The notes: generated by a model not told the origin, from the letters alone. DNA of 64,000 nt from Rudanella sp031411995 (GCA_031411995.1 JANOCD010000063.1:1-64000); one strand, 5' to 3'; shown: positions 43,269-52,712, counted from the first letter of the stretch. Made by a program: numbers and translations.

Positions 43269-44202
43269 ACCCACGGGGCAACAGTCGCCGATTCCGTTTA
43301 GTGTGTTGTTCCTGGGCGTTGGCTCGGCCACACCCACACTGGGGCGGCATCAGACTGCCCAACTATTAACGTATCAAAACGACCTGTTTTTGATCGACTG
43401 TGGCGAGGCAACGCAGTATCGCCTGATCGAGCAGCATGTTCGGCCCGGTCGGTTACGGTATATTTTTATTAGTCACCTGCATGGTGATCATTACTTCGGA
43501 TTGGCTCCGCTGCTATCGAGCCTTAATTTGAGTGGACGAACGGAAGATCTATACCTGTTTGGGCCGCGTGGACTCGATGAGGTGCTCACAACAATTTTTC
43601 GCGTGTCGGATGCCCGGCTAAATTTTCCGCTACATTTTCAGGCAATAGAGCCAAACGAACCTACGCTGCTTGTTGATTTGCCACACCTGACAGTAACCAG
43701 CATTCCTCTCGACCACCGGATTGCCTGCACCGGTTTTCTTTTCAGAGAGAAACCGCCCCAACCTACCTTGCTCCGGGAGTTGCTGCCCGATGAGGTGCCT
43801 GTTTCCGTATTGCGGCAACTGAAAAGGGGCGAAGATGTGCATGACGAGTTGGGGGGCATTCGATTTGCCGCAGCCGACTATACAACCCCTGGTCCGCCGG
43901 CACGGGCTTATGCTTATTGCTCGGATACCCGCTATCTGCCCAACCTGACTGAACAGGTTCGGGGAGTCGATTTATTGTACCATGAAGCAACATTTATGGA
44001 TGACAATGCCGAGCGGGCCTCCCAGGTATATCACTCTACGGCTCGTGAAGCTGCGTCAATCGCGCTACAGGCCAACGTGGGGCGGTTGTTGATCGGGCAC
44101 TTTTCATCGCGCTACAAACAGTTTGACGGCTTTCTGATCGAGGCTCGCTCGGTTTTTATGGAGTCTTATCTTGCCGTTGAGGGCCAGCATATTGATATTT
44201 GA
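43228..44202 (+). CDS. rnz: Ribonuclease Z (tRNA 3' processing)
   Basis: Removes 3' trailers from tRNA precursors, needed here because the tRNA genes lack encoded CCA. It has the metallo-beta-lactamase motif SHLHGDHYFGLAPLL, LIDCGEATQYRLIEQ, SIPLDHRIACTGFLF and LLIGHFSSRYK. The ATG at 43228 gives 324 residues and overlaps the STAS gene by 41 nt in another frame; an ATG at 43186 would overlap further. Family homology begins at PFSVLFLGVGSATPTLGR, so the first ~20 residues are an extension. Confidence 0.93.
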   Translation: MTENTELARNPNHEPTGQQSPIPFSVLFLGVGSATPTLGRHQTAQLLTYQNDLFLIDCGEATQYRLIEQHVRPGRLRYIFISHLHGDHYFGLAPLLSSLNLSGRTEDLYLFGPRGLDEVLTTIFRVSDARLNFPLHFQAIEPNEPTLLVDLPHLTVTSIPLDHRIACTGFLFREKPPQPTLLRELLPDEVPVSVLRQLKRGEDVHDELGGIRFAAADYTTPGPPARAYAYCSDTRYLPNLTEQVRGVDLLYHEATFMDDNAERASQVYHSTAREAASIALQANVGRLLIGHFSSRYKQFDGFLIEARSVFMESYLAVEGQHIDI

Positions 44203-44244
44203 TATATAATTTACAACCCCAGAATTAACTACCTAAACCTTACT

Positions 44245-45057
44245 ATGCTTGCAATCCGACTTGGATTTTTAGAGATTGGCTGGCTCGATGTACTCGATGT
44301 GGCCCTGGTGGCAGTGATGCTTTATCAGATTTATAACCTCGTTCGAGGAAGCATTGCCAGCCGGGTTTTTATTGGTTACCTACTGGTATATTTGGTATAT
44401 CTGGTCGTGAAAGCCCTACGGCTTCAGCTATTGACTACCATTCTGGAGTATTTTATCAGTGTGGGTGCTCTGGCTCTGATTATTATCTTTCAGCAGGAAA
44501 TTCGTCGATTCCTGCTGCTGATCGGGAAATCGACCAATGCGGTCAATAACCGGTTCATTCGACGGTGGCTACTGCGCCAACCTGTTATTGAAGAGCCACT
44601 TTTGCTATTAAAACCCGTTTTGGATGCTACCAAAGTGATATCCGAAGAATTTGCCGGCGGGTTGATTGTGTTGCAGAAAAACGACGATCTCGAGAAGTAC
44701 GCGCTCTCGGGGGAGAGTATTAACGCCGACCTTTCTAAAACCCTGTTACTAGCTATTTTTGGGCAGTATAGCCCCCTTCACGACGGGGCCGTAATTGTGT
44801 CGGGTGGGCGCATTCGGGCGGCCCGCTGTATTTTACCCGTTTCAGATGATGCCGATATACCAGCCGCCCTTGGCTTTCGTCACCGGGCTGGCATTGGCAT
44901 GAGCGAGGCAACGGATGCAGCCGTTATTGTGATTTCGGAGGAGACAGGCCGGATGTCGCTGGCTATTGATGGCGAACTGGCCATGAATTTGACGATGGCC
45001 GATCTGGAATCGCGTCTGCAAACGTATTTGAAGCAACCCAGCCGGCCAGCACTGTAG
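44245..45057 (+). CDS. cdaA: Diadenylate cyclase CdaA
   Basis: Membrane enzyme making cyclic di-AMP from two ATP. Three N-terminal spans (WLDVLDVALVAVMLYQIYNL; RVFIGYLLVYLVYLVVKAL; LEYFISVGALALIIIFQ) precede a DAC domain with the catalytic LHDGAVIVSGGRI and GFRHRAGIGMSEATDA (DGA and RHR motifs). 270 residues, full length. In many Bacteroidota it is the only such cyclase and signals envelope or potassium status. It lies 42 nt after rnz. No c-di-AMP phosphodiesterase is nearby. Confidence 0.96.
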   Translation: MLAIRLGFLEIGWLDVLDVALVAVMLYQIYNLVRGSIASRVFIGYLLVYLVYLVVKALRLQLLTTILEYFISVGALALIIIFQQEIRRFLLLIGKSTNAVNNRFIRRWLLRQPVIEEPLLLLKPVLDATKVISEEFAGGLIVLQKNDDLEKYALSGESINADLSKTLLLAIFGQYSPLHDGAVIVSGGRIRAARCILPVSDDADIPAALGFRHRAGIGMSEATDAAVIVISEETGRMSLAIDGELAMNLTMADLESRLQTYLKQPSRPAL

Positions 45058-45118
45058 TAAATGTTGCAAACCATCAGGTCAGTTTTGAGTTGATTCAGTG
45101 TAGTAATCGACTCAACAA

Positions 45119-45880
45119 ATGACAAGAAATCAATCAACATTTATCAGGGGTCTTCTACTGGTGAGTGGCCTGCTTCTAAGCAATCTGACACAGGCACAGG
45201 CATTTTTAGACGTAGAAGGTGGCCTCGTTCTTGGCACGCCCTATAATACTATCCGCATCCCAAATCAGGGCGGCACCACCTTCGATCTGGCACGGGGTTT
45301 CAGCCCGGAGGCCACACTCTTCTATCGAATCAGGCCAGGCATTACCATCGGTCGGCGGCACACGTTTACGGGTCTGTATGCACCCCTTACCGTTCAATAT
45401 AAGGGGTCTTTCGCCCAGCCTGTCACATTCAATGGTGTGTTGTTTCCGGCCAATCAGCCAATAACTACCCGCTACACGTTCAACTCATACCGGCTCACCT
45501 ACCGCTACCAACTGATAGATCGGGAGAAATTTGAACTCGGTGTTGGTTTTACAGGTAAAATAAGGGATGCAAACGTGGCTGTTCAGGATGAAGACCGGGC
45601 CACAAACTTCGCTAATGTCGGGTTTGTACCGCTGGTTAATTTTCGGTTGAATTATAAACCCTCCGACCGGTTGTCTCTCTTGCTGGAGGGCGATGCATTG
45701 GGGGCCAAACAGGGGAGAGCCGAAGACATTTTTGTGGGGGCATCCTATGGATTATCAAACAATCTGCGGCTCAAAAGTGGCTATCGGGTTGTAGAAGGCG
45801 GGGCCAATGTGGGGGATGTCTATAATTTCACCTGGATCAATTACGCTTCGGTGGGAGTGGTAGTTGGGCAATGGAAATGA
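45119..45880 (+). CDS. Small outer-membrane beta-barrel protein
   Basis: A 253-residue protein with signal peptide (IRGLLLVSGLLLSNLTQAQA) and amphipathic strands (ATLFYRIRPGITIGRRHTFT, RYTFNSYRLTYRYQLIDREK, NLRLKSGYRVVEGGANVGDV). It ends ASVGVVVGQWK without the usual terminal Phe. I recognise no named family; it may be a PorT-sized barrel. It follows cdaA by 61 nt and could share its transcript. Confidence 0.65.
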   Translation: MTRNQSTFIRGLLLVSGLLLSNLTQAQAFLDVEGGLVLGTPYNTIRIPNQGGTTFDLARGFSPEATLFYRIRPGITIGRRHTFTGLYAPLTVQYKGSFAQPVTFNGVLFPANQPITTRYTFNSYRLTYRYQLIDREKFELGVGFTGKIRDANVAVQDEDRATNFANVGFVPLVNFRLNYKPSDRLSLLLEGDALGAKQGRAEDIFVGASYGLSNNLRLKSGYRVVEGGANVGDVYNFTWINYASVGVVVGQWK

Positions 45881-45960
45881 AAGCAACGAGGTGAGCCGAA
45901 AAAAGAGAGGCAATGACGCAACTCTCATTCTTTCTGTGGCTCGCCTTGCTGCTTTCTTTT

Positions 45961-46368
45961 TTAGTATTCCAACATGCCAGGCAACGATTTGGCCTGATCG
46001 ACAAAGTTAGCCACCTGGTCAATAGAGGGAGGGCGTTGGGTGAGCTGACGTTTTGCATTTATTTCAATCAATTTAGCGTGCAGGTTGGCTGGCACCCGCT
46101 GGGCTAGTTCCTTTACTGTATCAACACCAGCTTCTTCCATTAGATCGCTATAAACCCGCCCAATGCCTTTAACACGGGCAAGGTCAGCGCGGTTAGCCAG
46201 GTCAAGAATAACGGTTGCATTCACACCTATCGTCTGACTAAGCTCCTTGCGGCCCGACGGCGTTTTTGCCACGTCGAGTAACTCATCACTATTGCCCAAA
46301 CCCTGGGCTTTCAACATGTTCAATACGGCATCGGTAATGCCCTTCAGTTCGCCTAAATTTACGCTCAT
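45961..46368 (-). CDS. DUF4332 helix-hairpin-helix-like protein
   Basis: A 135-residue soluble protein. LADLARVKGIGRVYSDLMEE with AGVDTVKELAQRVPANLHAK matches the DUF4332 pattern of tandem helix-hairpin-helix-like units, which elsewhere suggest nucleic-acid or protein contact. The N-terminal half (ELKGITDAVLNMLKAQGLGN) repeats the same motif. No signal peptide. Function unknown. Confidence 0.75.
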   Translation of the reverse strand: MSVNLGELKGITDAVLNMLKAQGLGNSDELLDVAKTPSGRKELSQTIGVNATVILDLANRADLARVKGIGRVYSDLMEEAGVDTVKELAQRVPANLHAKLIEINAKRQLTQRPPSIDQVANFVDQAKSLPGMLEY

Positions 46369-46433
46369 AGCTGTGATAAGTTTGGGGTAACAAATAGCAT
46401 ATCCTGACTTTCAGGTTGCTTTCGTTCTACAAA

Positions 46434-46610
46434 CTAAAGCAAATGATGCTTTCTACGGACATTATTTAACAAAAATTTTTTTAAAGTAGTGAAGCTATCC
46501 GGGTGGACTTGCTCAAATAAGGATTTCCACTCAGCATAAAGAGCCGGATCATGCACCCTGAAATGCATATGGTTTATCCTCTTTTGTGCCAGATAATCAT
46601 CGAATTGCAT
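46434..46610 (-). CDS. Candidate 58-residue protein in the 46.4-47.0 kb gap
   Basis: From ATG 46610: MQFDDYLAQKRINHMHFRVH, DPALYAEWKSLFEQVHPDSF, then TTLKKFLLNNVRRKHHLL and TAG. The frame stays open about 37 codons further upstream without an ATG. Composition (Trp, His, Phe, Arg, no low complexity) looks protein-like rather than random for AT-rich DNA. It may be a whole small protein or the tail of a decayed gene. No family recognised. Confidence 0.45.
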   Translation of the reverse strand: MQFDDYLAQKRINHMHFRVHDPALYAEWKSLFEQVHPDSFTTLKKFLLNNVRRKHHLL

Positions 46611-47012
46611 ATGATAGAGCCGTTTATTGTGATTAATCGAAGAGTCGCCAATATTTACAAAAATGTTTGTACCGATACATTGAGTATTTTTGGCATATAG
46701 TCTGGCAATTTTATTTTTTAGTTATCCAAAAGCTACAAAAATCGAAAAGAACGACCTAAAAATGGCTTTTTTCTCTTTGGCTGCTGAGACAAACGGACTC
46801 GTAAAAAACAAAAAAAACCTGCACGCAGAAGCACACAGGTTTTCGTCAGACAGCTAAAGGTGTAATGCCTATTGCATTCACTTTAACAAAGTTATGCAAA
46901 ATTTTGTCACTATCTGAGTAACCATATTATTTTTTGACTACCTGTTAATCAGGGTTTTAGTCATCAAACATTATAGGTATTGTAGGCTACTGACAAATTT
47001 GTTAGGTTAAAC
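46611..47012. other. Gap between the small ORF and the UDP-xylose genes
   Basis: About 400 nt of AT-rich sequence. Apart from the upstream extension of the small frame and the terminator at 46811-46842, I see no gene. Confidence 0.4.
46811..46842 (-). terminator. Terminator downstream of the ugd-uxs operon
   Basis: Stem AAACCTG (46815-46821) / CAGGTTT (46836-46842) around a 14-nt loop. On the minus strand it is followed by a T run (plus-strand A tract), about 170 nt after the uxs stop. Confidence 0.7.
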
Positions 47013-47993
47013 TCACATTTTGGAGAATTCCCGATGGTAAGCAGCTTTGTAGAGTTCCTCTTCAGGCAGGCTCTTGAAATACGCATAGGTAATAGCCAAA
47101 CCTTCGGTTCTCGACACTTTTGGTTCCCAGCCAAGCAATTCCTGTGCCCGCGTAATGTCGGGTTTCCGTTGCTTTGGATCGTCCATTGGTAACGGTTGAA
47201 AGATCAGTTGCTGTGTTGTTCCGGTGAGCTTGATAATTTCTTCGCCAAACTCTTTGATGGTGATCTCTGCTGGATTACCGACGTTTACGGGGTATGCATA
47301 ATCGCTTAACAACAACCGATAAATCCCTTCGACCAGATCATCCACATAACAGAAAGAGCGGGTTTGGCTGCCGTCGCCGAAAACGGTTAGATCTTCGCCA
47401 CGCAGAGCCTGTCCGATGAAAGCCGGCAATACCCGGCCATCGTTCAGGCGCATTCGGGGACCATACGTATTAAAAATGCGAACAATCCGGGTTTCAACAT
47501 GGTGGTAGGTATGATAAGCCATAGTCATGGCCTCCTGAAACCGTTTGGCTTCGTCGTACACCCCACGCGGCCCTACTGGATTCACGTTGCCCCAATAGTC
47601 TTCATTTTGGGGGTGAACATTTGGGTCGCCATAGACTTCCGATGTTGACGCAATAAGCACCCGTGCGTTTTTCACCCGTGCCAGTCCCAGGCAATTATGA
47701 ATTCCCAATGAGCCTACTTTCAGGGTCTGAATTGGAATTTTCAGGTAGTCGATCGGACTGGCTGGCGAGGCAAAATGGAGAATGTAATCCAGTTCGCCCG
47801 GTACATGGATAAACTTGGATACGTCGTGGTGATAAAACTCAAAATTGGGCAGGTGAAACAAATGTTCAATGTTCCTGATGTCTCCCGTTATGAGGTTATC
47901 CATCGCGATTACGTGATAACCTTCCTTAATAAATCGGTCGCACAAATGCGACCCCAAAAACCCGGCCCCGCCGGTGATAAGTATTCTTTTCAT
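47013..47993 (-). CDS. uxs: UDP-glucuronate decarboxylase (UDP-xylose synthase)
   Basis: Extended short-chain dehydrogenase that converts UDP-glucuronate to UDP-xylose for surface polysaccharide. 326 residues with the NAD motif ITGGAGFLGSHL, catalytic YDEAKRFQEAM, ILHFASPASPIDYLKIP and GDGSQTRSFCYVDDLVEG. Its start overlaps the ugd stop by 4 nt, so the enzymes making and using UDP-glucuronate are coupled. Confidence 0.94.
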   Translation of the reverse strand: MKRILITGGAGFLGSHLCDRFIKEGYHVIAMDNLITGDIRNIEHLFHLPNFEFYHHDVSKFIHVPGELDYILHFASPASPIDYLKIPIQTLKVGSLGIHNCLGLARVKNARVLIASTSEVYGDPNVHPQNEDYWGNVNPVGPRGVYDEAKRFQEAMTMAYHTYHHVETRIVRIFNTYGPRMRLNDGRVLPAFIGQALRGEDLTVFGDGSQTRSFCYVDDLVEGIYRLLLSDYAYPVNVGNPAEITIKEFGEEIIKLTGTTQQLIFQPLPMDDPKQRKPDITRAQELLGWEPKVSRTEGLAITYAYFKSLPEEELYKAAYHREFSKM

Positions 47994-49342
47994 GATTCAG
48001 TGGCTGTTGCGGTTCCCCGCAGGGTCTGTATACTGTTCACTGTTTCGCGGCCAATGCTGTAATACGTATACCCCATCTCGGCCATTTGATCAAGTTCGTA
48101 GACGTTGCGACCGTCGAAGATGACCTTGTTTTTAAGCAGCAGGTTCATTTTGTCGAAATCCGGGGTGCGGAACAGGGGCCATTCGGTCATAATAACCAGA
48201 GCATCGGCATCGTCGAGGGCGGCATAAGATGTGTGCGCATAGCTAATCTGATTTCCCAGGATGTTGCGCACGTTATCCATCGCTTCGGGGTCGTAAGCCG
48301 TGATTTTGCAACCTTCGGCCAGTAAAGCCCGGATATTATCAAGAGCAGGTGCTTCGCGGATATCGTCGGTGTAGGGTTTAAAGGCTAATCCCCAGATCGC
48401 GATAGTTTTGCCTTTCAGGTTACCACCGAAATAGTCTTTGATGAGCGGCAGCAGTTTCATTTTCTGCTCGTTATTCACGTCCATCACCGATTTAAGCACC
48501 TTGAAATCGTAGTTGAAATCCTGAGCGGTTCGGGCCAGTGCCTGCACATCTTTGGGGAAACAGCTTCCACCATAACCAATTCCTGCGAAAAGGAATCGCT
48601 TTCCAATGCGACTATCCGTGCCAATACCCCGCCGAATGTCGTCTACGTTGGCCCCGGTGAGTTCGCAAAGGTTAGCGATCTCGTTCATAAACGTGATTTT
48701 GGTCGCCAGAAAGGCATTGGCGGCATATTTGGTCATTTCTGCTGACCGTTCGTCCATAAAAATCACGGGGTTGCCCTGCCGCACGAGGGGGGCATACAAG
48801 CGGTTCATCACGGCTTTGGCCTTGTCTGATTTAGTGCCGATCACCACGCGGTCGGGTTTCATAAAGTCTTCAACAGCCACGCCTTCCCGCAAAAATTCGG
48901 GGTTCGAGACCACATCAAACTCCACTTTGGCATTTTTCACAATACCCGCATGAACCTTTTCAGCGGTTCCGACGGGAACGGTGCTTTTGTCGACGATAAC
49001 GGCGTACTGCGTCATGATAGACCCCAGATCATCGGCTACTTTCAAAATATATTTGAGGTCGGCAGAACCATCTTCACCGGGTGGTGTAGGGAGAGCCAGG
49101 AAAATTACTTCGGCTCCTTTAATACCCTCGGCCAGATTGGTTGTGAATTTCAGCCGGCCTTCTTCCACATTGCGGTAGAAAAGTACGTCGAGGCCCGGCT
49201 CGAAAATGGGGATGATCCCGTTGTTTAATTTTTCAACTTTCCGCTCGTCAATGTCAACGCACGTAACCTGATTGCCAGTTTCGGCGAAACAAGTCCCTGT
49301 GACAAGTCCGACATAACCAGTACCAACGACTGCAATTTTCAT
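47990..49342 (-). CDS. ugd: UDP-glucose 6-dehydrogenase
   Basis: Oxidises UDP-glucose to UDP-glucuronate with two NAD. 450 residues, with VVGTGYVGLVTGTCFAETG at the N-terminus, the catalytic Cys in GIGYGGSCFPKDVQAL, and the C-terminal NAD/UDP domain (IWGLAFKPYTDDIREAPAL). First gene of the two-gene operon, with a -7 box TATTTTTG 73 nt upstream. Confidence 0.96.
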   Translation of the reverse strand: MKIAVVGTGYVGLVTGTCFAETGNQVTCVDIDERKVEKLNNGIIPIFEPGLDVLFYRNVEEGRLKFTTNLAEGIKGAEVIFLALPTPPGEDGSADLKYILKVADDLGSIMTQYAVIVDKSTVPVGTAEKVHAGIVKNAKVEFDVVSNPEFLREGVAVEDFMKPDRVVIGTKSDKAKAVMNRLYAPLVRQGNPVIFMDERSAEMTKYAANAFLATKITFMNEIANLCELTGANVDDIRRGIGTDSRIGKRFLFAGIGYGGSCFPKDVQALARTAQDFNYDFKVLKSVMDVNNEQKMKLLPLIKDYFGGNLKGKTIAIWGLAFKPYTDDIREAPALDNIRALLAEGCKITAYDPEAMDNVRNILGNQISYAHTSYAALDDADALVIMTEWPLFRTPDFDKMNLLLKNKVIFDGRNVYELDQMAEMGYTYYSIGRETVNSIQTLRGTATATES

Positions 49343-49715
49343 ATATGTAGTTTAAGGAGTACATTCAGTTGTAGTGTGGTTTTTGTATTTTTCTGATACA
49401 ACTGCTTTCGGCTGCAAAAATAGACGTTTTCTGCCAATGCCGGTTCACAGGTTTATTTATGACGGATTATACGGTGTAAAGTAATGCTGGAAAATTAAAA
49501 CGGGGCCTGAACAGGAATGGCCATTTTTGGCCCAACAGGCAAGAAATGGCCTGCTAAACACTCCACTGATACCTTTTGGGTGAGTATTGGTCTTTTTACT
49601 AAATGGCGCGGTTTTTGGCTGTTAACCATTTGATAACATCCCCCATTGGAGTCGCGTTATAGTTGTAGATTTGATTGAATGCACTTCATCATTCACGTCG
49701 TTACAACAACTTTTT
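49343..49715. other. Divergent intergenic region between ugd and the acyl-CoA dehydrogenase gene
   Basis: It holds TATTTTTG on the minus strand (49422-49415) before ugd and TAGATTTG on the plus strand (49666-49673) before the dehydrogenase, both full -7 matches; a TTG lies 17 nt upstream of the latter, shorter than the usual 19-21. No gene is seen between them. Confidence 0.5.
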
Positions 49716-50882
49716 ATGGTCACTGAAATTGCAGAAAACAAAGGTAGTTCCATTGCCGAAGTTACCGAACTGATTACCCAATCGGTGCGGGATTTCGCCC
49801 GGCAACACATAAAGCCTCACGTACGGGAATGGGATGATACCCAGTATTTTCCGGTTGATATTTTTCACCAGCTTGGCGAGCTTGGGGTGATGGGGATGCT
49901 GGTGCCGGAACAGTATGGCGGATCAGGCCTGAACTACAGGACCTATGTGTCGGCGATTGTTGAACTGTCGCGGGTGTGTGGGGGTGTGGGGTTGTCGATG
50001 GCGGCTCATAACTCGCTCTGCACAAACCATATACTGATGTTCGGCACTGAAGACCAGAAAATGGAGTACCTGCCGCGACTGGCATCAGGTGAGTGGATTG
50101 GAGCCTGGGGCCTCACAGAACCAAACACCGGCTCCGATGCAGGAAATATGCGTACGACGGCGGTTCAGAATGCCTCGGGTGACTGGCTGTTGAACGGATC
50201 GAAAAACTTTATTACGCACGGCATCAGCGGCAACGTGGCCGTGGTGATTGCCCGAACGGGCGAACCCAATACGCCCCATAATGCCACTGCTTTTGTGGTG
50301 GAGCGCGGAACACCGGGTTTTGCTGGGGGCAAAAAAGAAGACAAACTGGGGATGCGGGCCTCCGAAACCGCCGAAATGATTTTTGACAACTGCTGCATTC
50401 CCGACAGCCAACGGCTCGGTGCCATTGGCGATGGCTTTGTGCAGTCGCTGAAGGTGCTGGATGGCGGACGAATTTCTATTGCGGCTCTGAGTCTGGGGAT
50501 TGCGTATGGGGCCTACGATGCGGCTTTGCAGTATGCCAAAGTGCGGCACCAGTTTGGGCAACCCATCGCCAATTTTCAGGCTATTGGCTTTAAACTGGCC
50601 GATCTGGCCACCCAAATTGAAGCGGCCAAACTGCTGACTTATCAAGCCGCCGACATGAAAGACGCGAAAAAGAACACCACGCTGGAGTCGGCAATGGCTA
50701 AACTGTTTGCTTCGGAAGCGGCCGTACATGTAGCGAACGAAGCCGTTCAGATTTTTGGCGGGTATGGCTACATCAAGGACTTCCCGGTCGAGAAATTCTA
50801 CCGTGATGCCAAACTCTGCACCATTGGTGAAGGCACCAGCGAAATTCAGAAACTGGTTATTTCGAGGCAGCTATTGAAGTAA
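49716..50882 (+). CDS. Acyl-CoA dehydrogenase
   Basis: FAD enzyme of beta-oxidation or branched-chain catabolism. From MVTEIAENKG it has 388 residues; an ATG-less extension upstream is not family-like. Motifs: WGLTEPNTGSDAGNMRTTAV, RISIAALSLGIAYGAYDAAL, AVQIFGGYGYIKDFPVEKFY and EGTSEIQKLVISR with the catalytic-base region. Chain-length specificity cannot be called. Its last 26 nt overlap the end of the convergent LuxC-like gene. Confidence 0.95.
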   Translation: MVTEIAENKGSSIAEVTELITQSVRDFARQHIKPHVREWDDTQYFPVDIFHQLGELGVMGMLVPEQYGGSGLNYRTYVSAIVELSRVCGGVGLSMAAHNSLCTNHILMFGTEDQKMEYLPRLASGEWIGAWGLTEPNTGSDAGNMRTTAVQNASGDWLLNGSKNFITHGISGNVAVVIARTGEPNTPHNATAFVVERGTPGFAGGKKEDKLGMRASETAEMIFDNCCIPDSQRLGAIGDGFVQSLKVLDGGRISIAALSLGIAYGAYDAALQYAKVRHQFGQPIANFQAIGFKLADLATQIEAAKLLTYQAADMKDAKKNTTLESAMAKLFASEAAVHVANEAVQIFGGYGYIKDFPVEKFYRDAKLCTIGEGTSEIQKLVISRQLLK

Positions 50883-51888
50883 GGAACGCCATCGTGTCCA
50901 CCCCGTCGGCATAATCGCTGAGACCGGGGTGTTGAGTTTGCCCAAAGGGAACGCTCCCTGGATACCAGCCACTGGCCGAAGCAACCACCTGAATTTTACC
51001 GGCCTGACGGGATAAAATCTCACTGGCATGGTCTAAATCGCGATACATTTGGTAATGCACCGTCGAAATGGGTGAAACCAGACTTTCGTTTTCTGTTAGC
51101 ATCAAATAGCCATTGTCGTAATGATGCACCCTGTTCACCAAATAAATTGATTTGTTATAGTCGTAATTATTGATCCACTTGCTCAGGTTTTTGTAGGTAG
51201 GAGCAAGCGGATCGAGCGTTTGGAGCAGGGGTATAAAATCGTAGCCTTCAGGAACGAGCAGGCTGGAAATATTACGGCATCCAAGTCCATAGTACGACAG
51301 GATGTCTTCGCCTAATTTGGCAAACTCATCTGACCCTTCTTCGCCCATCAGCAAACCAACCGATGTTCGGTTCCGACGGATAATGTGGGGGCGTTTGGCA
51401 AAGTAATACTCAAAATAGCGAGCCGTGTTGTCGCTGCCGGTGGCAATGAAAGCATCGGCAGCATTGAGCCGTTCGGCAAGTGTGATGCGTTCACCAAAAG
51501 CCGGGTTAATGTCCGTGATTTTTTGTATTAAATATTGGATTAATACTAAATCCTGACTGCTTGTTTTGGCCAGTACTTTATGGCCGCTGATGAGCACACA
51601 CAACAAATCGTGGAAACCAACTGCCGGGATATTGCCTGCCATTGCCAGGCCAATTGTTTTCGGTTCGCTGGGTTCGGGGTTATACCTTGCCAGCCAGGCC
51701 GTTAAACGGTCGGCTGTGAGCATATCGAAGGCAATGGCTGAGAGTGCTTTTGTCGTATTTTCCGGGGTAAACCAGTTGTTATAATAATTAGCCCGATAGC
51801 TTATTTCTTCGCGTTCCGGGGCCGATTCGGGCGAACGGAGGTAGTTGCCGAGGGTAATGAAAGAATGCAGTCGTTCGGATTGTTGCAT
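50857..51888 (-). CDS. LuxC-like acyl-CoA reductase
   Basis: From MQQSERLHSFITLGNYLRSP the protein has 343 residues and resembles the LuxC acyl-CoA reductase family, which reduces acyl-CoA or acyl-protein thioesters to aldehydes with NADPH. TIGLAMAGNIPAVGFHDLLC, VLAKTSSQDLVLIQYLIQK and GLGCRNISSLLVP with the likely catalytic Cys are visible. It is divergent from a ferredoxin gene and convergent, with overlap, with an acyl-CoA dehydrogenase. A role in acyl-aldehyde metabolism is inferred; the acceptor is unknown. Confidence 0.85.
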   Translation of the reverse strand: MQQSERLHSFITLGNYLRSPESAPEREEISYRANYYNNWFTPENTTKALSAIAFDMLTADRLTAWLARYNPEPSEPKTIGLAMAGNIPAVGFHDLLCVLISGHKVLAKTSSQDLVLIQYLIQKITDINPAFGERITLAERLNAADAFIATGSDNTARYFEYYFAKRPHIIRRNRTSVGLLMGEEGSDEFAKLGEDILSYYGLGCRNISSLLVPEGYDFIPLLQTLDPLAPTYKNLSKWINNYDYNKSIYLVNRVHHYDNGYLMLTENESLVSPISTVHYQMYRDLDHASEILSRQAGKIQVVASASGWYPGSVPFGQTQHPGLSDYADGVDTMAFLTSIAASK

Positions 51889-51984
51889 GGTCAGAAAACC
51901 AGGGCCAGATTCGATTAGATTCGAGCGGGCACCCTGCTTTGGTGGGTGAATGGCCTGTTGAATCAACCCATAAATTTAAATTTT

Positions 51985-52000
51985 AGTTTGGCCCCAAACT
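51985..52000. promoter_or_regulatory. Palindrome AGTTTGG-CC-CCAAACT over the ferredoxin -33 box
   Basis: Seven-bp perfect arms around two bases, sitting on the TTTG -33 element of the promoter at 51987-52017 and between two divergent genes. It has the size of a repressor or activator operator. No protein is identified to bind it. Confidence 0.35.
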
Positions 52001-52017
52001 TTAAATAATTATATTTG
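51987..52017 (+). promoter_or_regulatory. Promoter of the ferredoxin gene
   Basis: TTTG (51987-51990), 19-nt spacer, TATATTTG (52010-52017): a complete Bacteroidota promoter (TTTG-N19-TAnnTTTG), 52 nt before the ATG. Confidence 0.8.
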
Positions 52018-52068
52018 TTGTTCAATTGTCTGACACGATTTTTTTTACGATATAAACTTGTACCGCTC

Positions 52069-52419
52069 ATGGCAATCATGATCACCGACGAGTGCATCAA
52101 TTGTGGTGCCTGCGAACCCGAATGCCCAAACACTGCCATCTATGAAGGAGGTGTGGAATGGACGTGGGGTGGTGGAACTGAACTTTCGGAAGTGGACTTT
52201 GGCGACGGCACCGTGATCAGCGGTAAAGCTCCTCAGACACCCGTCTCCAACGAATTCTATTATATTGTTTCGGACAAATGCACCGAATGCATGGGCTTCC
52301 ATGAAGAGCCACAGTGTGCGGCTGTTTGCCCCGTCGATTGCTGTGTTCCCGACCCCGAACACGAGGAAGACGAGGATACTTTACTGGCTAAAAAAGCGTG
52401 GTTGCACGCCGAAGCGTAA
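52069..52419 (+). CDS. 4Fe-4S dicluster ferredoxin
   Basis: A 116-residue electron carrier from MAIMITDECINCGACEPECP. Two cluster-binding sets are visible: CINCGACEPECP and CTECMGFHEEPQCAAVCPVD, separated by a ~45-residue insertion and followed by an acidic C-terminus. This extended form is common in Cytophagales and is similar to Allochromatium-type 2[4Fe-4S] ferredoxins. It starts after a good promoter; the ORF runs 18 codons upstream without family match. Confidence 0.92.
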   Translation: MAIMITDECINCGACEPECPNTAIYEGGVEWTWGGGTELSEVDFGDGTVISGKAPQTPVSNEFYYIVSDKCTECMGFHEEPQCAAVCPVDCCVPDPEHEEDEDTLLAKKAWLHAEA

Positions 52420-52442
52420 GTTTACATAATTTGCGTTATTCC

Positions 52443-52476
52443 AAGAGTCAGTCTAACCGGGCTGACTCTTTTTTTT
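52443..52476 (+). terminator. Terminator of the ferredoxin gene
   Basis: AGAGTCAG / CTGACTCT stem with a 10-nt loop followed directly by eight T, 24 nt after the ferredoxin stop. Confidence 0.9.
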
Positions 52477-52712
52477 GTCTTTTTTTATGAAAAATCCAAA
52501 ATCAGTAGGTTGGTATTATGTTAAAATATAAAAAAAAATTGTAGAAAATTGCATTATGTGGTTGTAAAATATAGGAGTTCTAACAAAATTATGAGAAAAA
52601 TGCAAAAAATAGGTTTGAGCTTATACATACCTATTGCATCAATAAATATTTGTAATAACCTTTGTGCTGTTCAATTAAAATTGGCAAAACCACTAAATTA
52701 CCAAAGGAAATT

